Source: Corynebacterium yonathiae (GTDB taxonomy: Bacteria; Actinomycetota; Actinomycetes; Mycobacteriales; Mycobacteriaceae). From it: a stretch of DNA of 40,003 nt. This document shows positions 1 through 8,110 of the stretch, piece after piece. The position numbers and the translations under genes are program-made. The stretch covers positions 1-40,003 of the forward strand of contig NZ_JAKOPM010000020.1 of assembly GCF_022288805.1 (NCBI RefSeq), written 5' to 3'. Position 1 is the stretch's first letter, and each line of letters starts with the position of its first letter. The notes below the pieces were generated by a model, which was not told where the DNA came from, ran no database searches, and saw only the letters and a program-made list of their open reading frames with translations.

Positions 1-375
1 TTTGGGACCAGCACCCGCCGCAAGCAATAATAGAAATCAAGGCAAATGCCTAGGAACAAAACCCGGGGCACTTCACAGGAATGGTCGAAGCACTCACATC
101 AGCTACACTGACCAAAGCAGCATAGCTAACCCCCGATGTGTCCACTGTCCGGGGTCAGGCCCGTGGTTGTTGTGGGGTGTTTTGGTGGCAACCAAATCTT
201 TGATTTGGGCGGCAGCCCAACGAGCCGTAAGGCGAGGCGGGAGCATAAACAGTAACCCGTAGTGAACGGTTTTGTTGGTTGATCAGCTGGGGATATAGAT
301 CTACAGGGATATAGTTATAAGCCACCTGGGAAAATAGGTAAACCCGCAGGTAAAACCCTGTGTATAAGTGCCTTT
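1..375. other. Left non-coding region leading into the origin
   Basis: I see no convincing gene here. A possible reading frame at 2-262 has no ribosome-binding site and no recognisable motif. Visible structure is a perfect 7-bp inverted repeat at 192-208 (CCAAATC/GATTTGG) and an AT-richer stretch from about 260 to 370 just before the iterons, which may be the melting region of the origin. That role is inference from position. Confidence 0.4.
359..367 (-). promoter_or_regulatory. DnaA-box-like site next to the iterons
   Basis: TGTGTATAA on the plus strand is one mismatch from the complement of the DnaA box TTATCCACA. It lies 9 bp before the first iteron, which is where iteron plasmids often place a DnaA site. 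A one-mismatch 9-mer can also occur by chance. Confidence 0.4.
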
Positions 376-557
376 ATGTGTCAACTTATGCGCAGGCATG
401 TGTCAACTTATGCGCAGGCATGTGTCAACTTATGCGCAGGCATGTGTCAACTTATGCGCAGGCTCTTTTTCTGTGTGTCAACTTATGCGCAGGTTGAGCT
501 GGGAGAACCTGCCATGTGTCAACTTATGCGCAGGCATGTGTCAACTTATGCGCAGTA
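376..557 (+). repeat. Plasmid origin iterons, seven 22-bp direct repeats
   Basis: Seven near-identical 22-bp units contain the core GTGTCAACTTATGCGCAG. Four are in perfect tandem (376-463), one is separate (473-494, first and last base changed), and two are in tandem (514-557, the last diverging at its 3' end). The 22-bp period is about two helical turns, so an initiator would bind one face of the DNA. They lie just downstream of the end of the RepA-type gene, the usual arrangement for an iteron-controlled origin. They probably serve both initiation and copy control. The gaps of 9 and 19 bp split the array into three blocks. Confidence 0.92.
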
Positions 558-637
558 GTCTCATGTGGGTTTCCGTATGGGTAAATCAGCGCAGCCGTAT
601 TTTGCGTGAGGGTAAATCTGTGCACGCTGTTTTGGGC

Positions 638-663
638 AAAAAGAAAGCGCCCCGTAGGGCGCT
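638..663 (-). terminator. Terminator of repA
   Basis: AGCGCCC/GGGCGCT forms a 7-bp stem with loop CGTA at 646-663. On the minus strand it is followed by a T-rich tract (638-645). It lies just after the repA stop codon and separates repA transcription from the iterons. Confidence 0.75.
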
Positions 664-680
664 AGTCTTCCGTGTTCGGT

Positions 681-1631
681 TTAGTCGAGTTCGGGGCGCG
701 GTGGCTTCTGGTGAACTGATGGAGCAGTCCTCGTGACCGTTACGCCGTCTGTGTTGGCTTCAATTCCCGAGTTCGGCCATACCTTTGAAACTTCTTCGAT
801 TGCTTCCTTTGTGCGTCGTCTGAAGTCTCGCATCTGAGTCGTAGAGGTTATCTCTGAGGTGGCGAAGTTGGCGGCGATCATGTCCCAAGTGAAGGTGTAG
901 GCTTCGCGGTTGTTTTTAGCCAGCCAGTATTGCTTTACGGTAAGCCAGATGTAAATGTCCATCGAACGTGGTTTGTTGAGCTCGCGCAGTACATTGAGGT
1001 CGATGGGGATGGGGGCTTCGGCAATGTGCTTGAAGAACTGGGGGGTTAGGACGAGTTCTGATTCCATGAAGCTTCCCTGGTTGGGGTCGCGGGGGTCGAA
1101 CCAGAGGTTCCAGTCTTCGAGGATTTGGGTGTTGCGTCCGCGTGCGTGAACGCCGTCGTCGCTTTGGACAGTGATGAAAGAACCTGCGATGCGTAGGAGC
1201 TGCTCGCGGATATTTTTCAGGTTTCCGGTTGCTCCTCCGGTGCCGCGTCCGGTGATGCCGATTGCTTGGAGGAAGTGGCTCATGGAGTGTCCTAGTGGAA
1301 TGCGGCAGGCTTCTTCGTGGGTGATTTTTCCTTCTTTGAGGCGTCCGGCATTAGCTACGGCGCGGGTGATGATATAGGCCATGATGAGCCTGGGGTACTT
1401 GCCGTAGGGGACTCCTCGTTGGGAGAGGATGGTGATTGTTCCCTGTGGGGTTTCGACGGTGCGGTTGTTTCCCTCGGTTTTGCGGTAGGGGAAGAGTGCT
1501 TGGACGAATAGTTTAGAGGTGTAGCCGACGTCCTGGGCTTGGAGGAGTTCTTGTGCGGCGTCGTGTTCTTGCCTGCGGGCTAGTTCTTTGACTGCTTCGA
1601 GCTTGGCGCGGCGCTCGTCTCGGGGCTGCAT
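681..1631 (-). CDS. repA: RepA-type plasmid replication initiator
   Basis: This 316-residue protein should bind the iterons at 376-557 and open the origin. It matches the 'plasmid encoded RepA' family (RepA_C type). Residues about 70-135 hold the signature PYGKYPRLIMAYIITRAV followed by a segment with IPLGHSMSHFLQAIGI, then TGRGTGGATGNLKNIREQLLRI. The central and C-terminal parts (YIWLTVKQYWL, FTWDMIAANF, RDFRRRTKEAIEEV) look like winged-helix DNA-binding segments. The start is supported by AAAGGAG upstream of the ATG. The gene is monocistronic, with a structured leader upstream and a terminator plus iterons downstream. Family assignment is by eye but fits both motif and context. Confidence 0.88.
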   Translation of the reverse strand: MQPRDERRAKLEAVKELARRQEHDAAQELLQAQDVGYTSKLFVQALFPYRKTEGNNRTVETPQGTITILSQRGVPYGKYPRLIMAYIITRAVANAGRLKEGKITHEEACRIPLGHSMSHFLQAIGITGRGTGGATGNLKNIREQLLRIAGSFITVQSDDGVHARGRNTQILEDWNLWFDPRDPNQGSFMESELVLTPQFFKHIAEAPIPIDLNVLRELNKPRSMDIYIWLTVKQYWLAKNNREAYTFTWDMIAANFATSEITSTTQMRDFRRRTKEAIEEVSKVWPNSGIEANTDGVTVTRTAPSVHQKPPRPELD

Positions 1632-1660
1632 GGTGTCGTAGTCTCCTTTCGGACTATCGG

Positions 1661-1729
1661 CACCGACCGTGTTGTGCTTTGCTCACTGTCCGTGTGGAAG
1701 TGGTAAAGTCTGAATCGACACGGTCGGTG
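1661..1729. promoter_or_regulatory. 11-bp inverted repeat and competing hairpin in the repA leader
   Basis: CACCGACCGTG (1661-1671) and CACGGTCGGTG (1719-1729) are a perfect 11-bp inverted repeat about 47 bp apart, upstream of the repA ribosome-binding site. The upstream arm can also form a local hairpin, CGACAC/GTGTCG at 1716-1732, so the two pairings exclude each other. On the minus strand this could control access to the repA ribosome-binding site. On the plus strand the local hairpin followed by TTTTT looks like a terminator. Binding of RepA to the arms is an alternative. Confidence 0.5.
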
Positions 1730-1843
1730 TCGTTTTTCGTTTGGACCCCCGCTAGAGCGCCAACTCTATGATGCGGGGGTTTCCTCGTTTTGAGGAATGT
1801 GCGCGCCCTGGACTTGAACCGAGGGTGTGTGCCGCTCGCGCTG

Positions 1844-1880
1844 CGCACCCCATGAGTGTGGGGTGCGGCTTTTTATTTTC
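1844..1880 (+). terminator. Plus-strand terminator upstream of repA
   Basis: GCACCCCA/TGGGGTGC is an 8-bp stem with a 6-base loop at 1845-1866, followed by GGCTTTTTATTTT. The T-tract is only on the plus strand, yet no plus-strand gene precedes it, so it may end a small RNA antisense to the repA leader. Confidence 0.55.
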
Positions 1881-1891
1881 TCCGCCTATTA

Positions 1892-1909
1892 AATCACACC
1901 GGTGTGATT
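1892..1909. promoter_or_regulatory. Perfect 18-bp palindrome, operator-like
   Basis: AATCACACCGGTGTGATT is a perfect palindrome between the end of the methylase-helicase gene and the repA leader. Its size and symmetry are typical of operators for dimeric repressors. It sits where a minus-strand repA promoter is expected. The binding protein is unknown. Confidence 0.5.
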
Positions 1910-1987
1910 AATAGCTGGAATTTCGCAGGAAGGTCTGCGCGTGTTGCGTGTTCTGCGTTCATTGTACATGCTGCGTTGAGGGGTGTG

Positions 1988-4900
1988 CTACAGCTCATTT
2001 CCGTTATCGTCCTCTTGTTCTTCGTCTAGGGGCTGGGATGAGTTTTCTTCTTGGCCGTCACTGTGGGGACTATTGCTTGTTTCATCTCCAAGGCCGAGTC
2101 CGTCGAGGAAGTCCATGCTTGTCTGTGCTTCGGGGTGAAGTTCAGGGTCGGCAGGAGGATCCATAAGTGCAGTGTCTCCTGCTGTGTGGGAGATGGGTTT
2201 GCTGTCTGGGTGGCAGATCATTCCTGTATCGCGCATGAACCCGGTGGGGTTGAGCTCTAGGGAGTAGCCGGGGCTGCGCCCTTTGCTGGCGAGTCGGCTG
2301 GCATATTCTTGGCGTCGGCGAACTTCTGCGTCGGAGGCGTCGAAGTCAGCCAGGCGTTGAGTGACCGTGTTGAGTTCTTTGCGAGCCGAGTCCAGCTGGT
2401 CTTGCTGGGGGAAGGACTCTGGGTCCCCGAGTTGGTCAATATCGTCGATTGTTTGCTGATGGTTGGTGATGTCTGCGCGGGTTTGGTCAACGCGGTCGGG
2501 GGCTGAGCGCACCGTATTTTCTAGCTGGGTGAGCAGTCCGCTTTGTTTGTTCTTGATTTCTTCAGGAGTAATGCCCGAGTGCGCGTAGGTGGGGTCAATG
2601 ACCCATTTTTCAATGGCGTCACGGCCTACTTGCCCGAAGTCGGATTTAACCTGAACGCTGCCATTAATCGCGTCGAAACGTGCCGCAAACGAGATTCCAG
2701 CGATAGTACCTACTGGCTGGTAGTCGGTGCTGCGCGAGTCTTTGACCTCTTTGAGACGGTTAATAAGGGCGCTAGTGGCTTCTTCGCGGGAGTCTTGATG
2801 GGAGTTGTTGATATTCCAGGTGCGCTCCTTTGAGTCGGTGTCTGCCCATTGTTCTGCTTGGTCTACTAGTCCTTCGGTTCGGTCTAGGCGTCGTTGGGCG
2901 CGGGCGAGGCCTTCTTGTGCTTGCCTGCGGGTGAGAACGTTGGATTCGGCGAGTGCTGTGTGTTCATCGGCGGCAGCTTCGAGCTTTTCTACCTGTTTGG
3001 TGAGCTCTGCTTTGCGCACGAAGTCAGGGTTTCCGGTAGCGATAGCCTTGTTTTGGGCCATGGCTTCTAGGTCGTTGTCTTCGAGCGGGGCAATTGAGCG
3101 CATGGAGCGGTCAGCATTCCAGAATTGGTTGGTAAACCGGCCTTTGCGCTCGATAGTGGCCCAAGAATGCCCGTCGTAGGTGCCGCGTCCAACGTAGGTA
3201 TAGCGGGCGACTTCGTCGTTTTGGTTGCCTTGGCGGAAGAAGCGTCCGTCTTGCTGCTCTAGGTCAGCAGGACGCCAGGGAACGTCTACGTGGTGGATAG
3301 CTACGCCACGAGATTGGATATTTGCGCCGGTGCCTAGCTTGGCCGTATTGGCAATAAGCACATCGACTTTGCCGTTATTGCAGTCGTCAAAAAGCTGGGT
3401 GCGCTTATTGTCCCAGTCGTGGATAAAGCGAATGCGGTCTTTATTCATGCCGGCTTCGACAAGCTGGTCGCGGATTGCCTCATACATGGAGAATGAGCCG
3501 TCAGGCTTGGGCACTCCCTTATCGCAGAAAATAAGCTGTAGGCCACCACGATTAGGTGAGACATTTCCCTGTTGGTCGGTGTACTCGTTGTCTTTATTGT
3601 CCTGCCATTCGCGTACGACGTTTTGGACAACGGCGTGAACGCGGCCTACGCCTTGTGAGGGCGGGAGGTTAGCTAATTCCGGTGAGAGCGTGGCGTTTTT
3701 GCCGTCGCTCATAATCTTTAAGGCGTTGTCGATTTTGGGGTTGTCTGGCTGATTATCTTCGCGCCAGGAAAGATCTTGAATTAAGTCCTTGGTTTCTTGG
3801 TCTACGTCGAATTCCACGACAGTAGTCTCGCCGCCTTTAACGCTGGGCAGCTTGCGTGGAATATCTTCGCGGGTGATGGTGTCGGCCATGGGCGCGCACA
3901 TTTGGGCCAGCTCTGCAAGGTTTTCATAGCTGGCAATGCGGGTTTGTGGCTTGATTTTATTGCCAGCGGTAAAGCCAATTTCGCTGCGCTTCGAGGTGAA
4001 GTTTTGTGCCCAGGAGTTCACGCCATGCATGCCTGCTTCGTGGAGAAGATCGGGCCGAAGATAGTTGAGCATGGTGTAGATTTCGGCGATGGAATTGGCA
4101 ATAGGTGTACCCGTGGCAAAGGTGGCAATGGGGTGGTCGTTGCCTTTTTCTCCGCGTAGGTAGCGCAGTTTTACGTCGAGGTCAGTAGCGCGGTCGGAGC
4201 CTTCTTCGGCAAGGTCGGCCAGCTTAGATACGCGCCGGAGGTTTTTATAGTTGTGTGCCTCGTCGACAATGATGTAGTCGCCGCGCGTTTGATCCCAAGG
4301 GATTGTGTCACCGCGAGAAATCTTGTCGATTTTTTGGTTCATGCTCTGCTCGAACTTGTCGCGCTTTTGCTCGATGCGGCGCGTGTTATCGCGGCGGGTT
4401 TGCTCGTCTACCTCGTTGTCTTCGATTTCTTGCAGGTCGCGCTCGAATTCGTCTAGGACGCTGTCGCGGTAGTCGCGTAGGTAATCTGCGGACATGCTCA
4501 TTTCGCCGAACGAGCTCATAGAAACAATGACAAGCTCCCAGTCATTGGCTGCGGCTTGGGCAAGAAGGCGCTGACGGTCATCTTTGCGGCTGCTGCCACT
4601 GCGGGTTTCTACCAGCATATTCGCACCGGGGAACCACTGCTTTGCCTCGATTCCGACCTGCTCTACGAGGTGGTTAGGCACAACCATCCAGGGCTGTTTA
4701 GCAACGCCTAGGCGCTTTAGCTCCATGGCTCCCATGAGCATGCTGCCGGTTTTTCCGGCACCGACAACGTGGTTTAGCAGCACACCTGGTTCGTTGAGCA
4801 TGCGCTCGACTGCGTTGAGCTGATATGGGTAGGGCTTGTAGCGGTCGCTAATTCCTGCAATCTCGCGGCGAGAACCGTCATAGCTGGGGGCAACAACACC

Positions 4901-7900
4901 ATTGAGCGTGCGGTTGTAGACATCGACTAGGCGCTCATAGCGCTCTGGGTCTTGGGTGACCCAGCGGGAGAAGTGCTTTTCTAGGCCTTCTACCTTGGAA
5001 CCGGCAAAGGCAGAAGCCTTGCGGTGGACGACTAGCGCATTTTCTCCGTAGCCTTTGTCCAGCTTGGCGTATTTGGACATGTTGAGCTGCGGCGGGCGCA
5101 TGTTCATGGTGTCTTCAATGAGCTTTGCTGCCGAGTAGACAGTGGCGTCGGCACCAGAGTGGGCGATACCAGCGTGGCTGAAATCCTTAAACTCTTCGTC
5201 ATTGAAGTTGTATTGGCCATTTGCGTTAGCCGCGCGCACGCCCCATTTCAGATCGACTTCTTCTCGCGTGTGCCAATCCTTTGGAGTGCTGACAAACCAT
5301 TCATCGGCGCGGTTGTTTACTGTGACTCGATTGTGCAGGCTGGCGGGAATATCCAAGGTGTCAATGATGAAATCGCGGTAGACATCATCGGGTATCCACG
5401 TGGCCCCTAGACTCATCTTGATTCCGCTGGTGACCTTGTCCGGCAAGGCTTCTTCCAAGCCTGCGACATTGGGAAGAAAGCGCGGATCGTTTTGTGCGAC
5501 CTGGCGGGCAGTTTCCAGCTTGGGGTAGATAGACCCAGAAAGGTACTTGGTTGCTGGAACCCACTCGTCAGGGCGGTGCGGGTGGCGAAAAGCAACCTTA
5601 TTTTCGGTCAGCTCGCGGGCAAGGGCGTCTTCGTCGGTATTTCCCAAAAGCTCTGCAAAGGTGGCAGTAGTCATGGGAAGGTTATGGTTTTGAGCGATAA
5701 CTACCGCGTCCTGGGCCGAATCGGCACTGGTGGGAGTGTCTATAGAGCGCAGTGGGTTAGTAGTAAACAGTGGGCCCTTGGTGGCCTGCTGGGTATCGTC
5801 ATTGAAGTCTTCGAGTGCTAGAACAGCCGTGACGTACGGGTCGCGGCGCAGTGCGCCAGAAAGGTGCAGTTGCTTGCGCTGCTCGCGGGTGCTGGGTTGC
5901 TTGGCTTCGTCCCATAGCCGTGCGGTGACTTCCTCGGGTAGTTCACCCTCGAAGGGGCGATCATCGACGGCGTTGTGCTTGCGCCACAGGTCAACCTTTT
6001 TCTCGAAGTCAGCCGAGATACGCTCCGGCGTCTTTTCCTTGGCGGCTTGGACAGTAAAGCGGTTAAGCAGGCCGTAGGTGCTGGCGTAAGCGTCGTATTG
6101 GGTGTTAAGAACCTCGCGTAGTGCGGGAAGCTCGTCTTCTTGTCCCTCACGGCAGGCTTCTAGGACTGCCTCGGTGGTATTGCGCAGGTCAACAATGGCT
6201 TTCCATTCCTGCTGGTATTTCTTAGCGCATTTGACGTCTTCCCATGCGGACTCGCCGCTGCCACCGATGGGGTTAAGTTGCTGGAATTGCACGCTGCCGT
6301 CGTCATTGTCGATATAGCGCAATGCGCCCAAAGTATCTTGGATCTGTTCTCGGCGGGCTTCAATAAGGCCAGAGACGTCTAGTTGTTCGGCGTGGTTAAT
6401 CGTTTCTGGACTAGCGGTAAGCCCCTGGCCGTTGGCGACAGCAGTAGAAATATCGCGGCGCAAAATATCGCCCAGCTGGTTTGCCACGTTGTCCGTATTG
6501 TCGCTGCGTACCTCTAGGGTTGGCCCGAATTGGGAAGAAACTTCCTTCCACGTGCCGAGTACGTGGTCTGGATTATCTGCGAAGAACTTATTTATCGAGC
6601 GGGTGGTATCGCCAACCGTAATGGACTGTTTCCTGCAGAATTCCTCGGTACGCGCACTAGGTTCCTGATTTTCGTCGCGGACACGGAAGACGAGAACGTC
6701 AGTGCCTACTTCGGTGCCAGCAAAATCGGCAAAAGCACCGTTTGAGCCGCCAGGCAGGCGCACGCCAGTGATGAAATCGGCGCGGTCAGTAAGTGCTTGC
6801 TGCACGCTGGTAGACCCGCGCCCAGCCGAATCGGCAGAGTGCTGGGAGGTTAGAACAGCAACATAGCCTCCTGGGGCGGTCAAGTCGATGGACTTGGAAA
6901 TGAAGTAGTTGTGCGTGGATAGGCCCGCACGGTTGTGGTGCGGGTCGTAAGGCACAGTCTGGGAGAAAGGAACATTGCCGATGGTGGCGACGAAGGAGTT
7001 ATCGGCAATTGAGGTATCCGCGAAGTCTTCGCGGCGAATCTGCGACTCGGGGTAGCGAGCATTAGCGATAAGCGCGCTCATAGGGTCGCGCTCAATGCCT
7101 ACAACGTCTGCGCCTTCGGGTGCTGCGTCAATAAATCCACCTGCTCCCACGCCGGGTTCAAGTACCTTGCCCTCGGTATATCCTGCGGTTAGAAGGCTGT
7201 CCCAGATGGTGGAAGTAAGGCTTGGGGGAGTGTAATAGGCGGTAAGAATTGTGCGTCGAGCTGCCGTGTATTCGTCGTCGCTTAGTAGCTCGCGAAGGCG
7301 CTGGCGGGCAGGTGCGTAGCGCTCGTTGTGTTCATCGAAGACCTGGGAGAAAGCACCCCAAGAGCGGTATTGTTCCAGCGCTTGGCGCTGGCTATCGTCA
7401 AGACTGTCACCGTCTCGGTAGGCAATAGCCGCCTCAATCGCGGCGATATTTGTCCAAACCGGATCTAGTTGAGCGTCATTGCGTGATTGACCTTCGCCTC
7501 GAAGGCGGGAAGAAGTGTCGAGTCCTTCTCGGTCGGGTACTCCTTGTTCTGATGGTCGCTGACTTGCAGTAGTGCCGTTGCCACCAGCAGCCACTTCGAG
7601 CTCTTCTCCGGCCACAGGCTCGCTGCTAGTTCGTTGAGCGCGTCGTTGTCGGGAAGGAGGTTCCACTGAGTCATCCACAGATTCGGGGACGTGAGAACCT
7701 GCAGGCTCGGTGGATTCATCTCGTCGTGGAGAAGATTGTCCTCGATTACTTCCTGGGTGAGCGGGTCGAGCCACTCGCTGCGGACTTCCTCGCTCGCCTG
7801 CTGGTCGGCCAGATTCAGAAGCTGTCCCCGCGTTAGTGCGTCGACTGTCTGCTTGCCCGTCTTCTGCTTCCAACGGTCGGTGAGTATCTGCAGATTCCTC

Positions 7901-8083
7901 GCGGAGGTCTGCTCCCACTGACTCATCATTGCTTCGTAGGTCTCGGTCAGTGCTGGCTCGCTCAGTTCGCGTCCTGCGTCCTGATAGGCCTGCTGGATTG
8001 TCGCTTTGTAGATCATTGGTGCTTTCTCCTAAGAGGTCGAAAAGGGAGATCTGATTGGGGTCTTCTTTCTTCTTCCTCGCCAT
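1988..8083 (-). CDS. Giant DarB-like anti-restriction methylase-helicase
   Basis: This 2031-residue cytoplasmic protein joins an N6-adenine methylase to a superfamily 2 helicase, the architecture of phage P1 DarB. A short N-terminal QISLFDLL motif is followed by a disordered linker (about 23-205). The methylase has LEPGVGAGGF (308-317, SAM motif) and GNVPF (369-373, in place of NPPY). Walker A VGAGKT lies near 1105, VDEAHNY near 1270, and a C-terminal helicase segment with RPADLEQQDGRFFRQG near 1610. A long helical stretch and an acidic tail follow. The tail (1985-2031) closely resembles that of the relaxase, suggesting T4SS export. It lies 27 bp downstream of a small RHH gene. The ribosome-binding site before the ATG is weak. 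The family also occurs in integrative elements, generally annotated only as helicase/methylase. The anti-restriction role is inference. Confidence 0.85.
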   Translation of the reverse strand: MARKKKEDPNQISLFDLLGESTNDLQSDNPAGLSGRRTRTERASTDRDLRSNDESVGADLREESADTHRPLEAEDGQADSRRTNAGTASESGRPAGERGSPQRVARPAHPGSNRGQSSPRRDESTEPAGSHVPESVDDSVEPPSRQRRAQRTSSEPVAGEELEVAAGGNGTTASQRPSEQGVPDREGLDTSSRLRGEGQSRNDAQLDPVWTNIAAIEAAIAYRDGDSLDDSQRQALEQYRSWGAFSQVFDEHNERYAPARQRLRELLSDDEYTAARRTILTAYYTPPSLTSTIWDSLLTAGYTEGKVLEPGVGAGGFIDAAPEGADVVGIERDPMSALIANARYPESQIRREDFADTSIADNSFVATIGNVPFSQTVPYDPHHNRAGLSTHNYFISKSIDLTAPGGYVAVLTSQHSADSAGRGSTSVQQALTDRADFITGVRLPGGSNGAFADFAGTEVGTDVLVFRVRDENQEPSARTEEFCRKQSITVGDTTRSINKFFADNPDHVLGTWKEVSSQFGPTLEVRSDNTDNVANQLGDILRRDISTAVANGQGLTASPETINHAEQLDVSGLIEARREQIQDTLGALRYIDNDDGSVQFQQLNPIGGSGESAWEDVKCAKKYQQEWKAIVDLRNTTEAVLEACREGQEDELPALREVLNTQYDAYASTYGLLNRFTVQAAKEKTPERISADFEKKVDLWRKHNAVDDRPFEGELPEEVTARLWDEAKQPSTREQRKQLHLSGALRRDPYVTAVLALEDFNDDTQQATKGPLFTTNPLRSIDTPTSADSAQDAVVIAQNHNLPMTTATFAELLGNTDEDALARELTENKVAFRHPHRPDEWVPATKYLSGSIYPKLETARQVAQNDPRFLPNVAGLEEALPDKVTSGIKMSLGATWIPDDVYRDFIIDTLDIPASLHNRVTVNNRADEWFVSTPKDWHTREEVDLKWGVRAANANGQYNFNDEEFKDFSHAGIAHSGADATVYSAAKLIEDTMNMRPPQLNMSKYAKLDKGYGENALVVHRKASAFAGSKVEGLEKHFSRWVTQDPERYERLVDVYNRTLNGVVAPSYDGSRREIAGISDRYKPYPYQLNAVERMLNEPGVLLNHVVGAGKTGSMLMGAMELKRLGVAKQPWMVVPNHLVEQVGIEAKQWFPGANMLVETRSGSSRKDDRQRLLAQAAANDWELVIVSMSSFGEMSMSADYLRDYRDSVLDEFERDLQEIEDNEVDEQTRRDNTRRIEQKRDKFEQSMNQKIDKISRGDTIPWDQTRGDYIIVDEAHNYKNLRRVSKLADLAEEGSDRATDLDVKLRYLRGEKGNDHPIATFATGTPIANSIAEIYTMLNYLRPDLLHEAGMHGVNSWAQNFTSKRSEIGFTAGNKIKPQTRIASYENLAELAQMCAPMADTITREDIPRKLPSVKGGETTVVEFDVDQETKDLIQDLSWREDNQPDNPKIDNALKIMSDGKNATLSPELANLPPSQGVGRVHAVVQNVVREWQDNKDNEYTDQQGNVSPNRGGLQLIFCDKGVPKPDGSFSMYEAIRDQLVEAGMNKDRIRFIHDWDNKRTQLFDDCNNGKVDVLIANTAKLGTGANIQSRGVAIHHVDVPWRPADLEQQDGRFFRQGNQNDEVARYTYVGRGTYDGHSWATIERKGRFTNQFWNADRSMRSIAPLEDNDLEAMAQNKAIATGNPDFVRKAELTKQVEKLEAAADEHTALAESNVLTRRQAQEGLARAQRRLDRTEGLVDQAEQWADTDSKERTWNINNSHQDSREEATSALINRLKEVKDSRSTDYQPVGTIAGISFAARFDAINGSVQVKSDFGQVGRDAIEKWVIDPTYAHSGITPEEIKNKQSGLLTQLENTVRSAPDRVDQTRADITNHQQTIDDIDQLGDPESFPQQDQLDSARKELNTVTQRLADFDASDAEVRRRQEYASRLASKGRSPGYSLELNPTGFMRDTGMICHPDSKPISHTAGDTALMDPPADPELHPEAQTSMDFLDGLGLGDETSNSPHSDGQEENSSQPLDEEQEDDNGNEL
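7465..8016 (-). CDS. Nested gene candidate overlapping the DarB-like linker
   Basis: A 183-codon frame lies entirely inside the linker-coding part of the 2031-residue gene, on the same strand and shifted by one base. It has an excellent ribosome-binding site (AGGAG about 9 bases before ATG), better than that of the host gene. Here the codon bias typical of the plasmid (CAG, GAC, CTG, CTC, high GC3) is in this frame. The host frame is full of CGA and A/T-ending codons. The product is Gln/Leu/Trp-rich, soluble and helical-looking, with no motif I recognise. It stops close to the point where the host protein becomes structured. It may be a co-expressed anti-restriction partner or an overprinted ancestral gene. 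Chance remains possible. Confidence 0.5.
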   Translation of the reverse strand: MIYKATIQQAYQDAGRELSEPALTETYEAMMSQWEQTSARNLQILTDRWKQKTGKQTVDALTRGQLLNLADQQASEEVRSEWLDPLTQEVIEDNLLHDEMNPPSLQVLTSPNLWMTQWNLLPDNDALNELAASLWPEKSSKWLLVATALLQVSDHQNKEYPTEKDSTLLPAFEAKVNHAMTLN

Positions 8084-8110
8084 GGCCCCGAATTCTATGG
8101 GGCTAAAAAC

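Larger units (their letters stand above)
1632..1987. other. Structured intergenic region upstream of repA
   Basis: No protein gene is supported. The region holds successive stem-loops: CGACAC/GTGTCG (1716-1732), ACCCCCGC-TAGAG...CTCTA-GCGGGGGT (1745-1780) and TTCCTC/GAGGAA (1781-1797). A segment at about 1798-1832 reads like the complement of a tRNA T-arm (GGTTCAAGTCC on the minus strand). These are followed by a plus-strand terminator (1844-1880) and a palindrome (1892-1909). It could be a structured repA 5' leader on the minus strand, a small counter-transcribed RNA on the plus strand, or both. Confidence 0.5.

Noticed and set aside
368..736. Frames through the iterons encoding CQLMRR repeats
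   Set aside because: They are translations of the 22-bp repeats, which are binding sites at the origin.
1654..1848. 64-codon minus-strand frame in the repA leader
   Set aside because: It spans stem-loops and the tRNA-like segment, with no ribosome-binding site or sensible composition.
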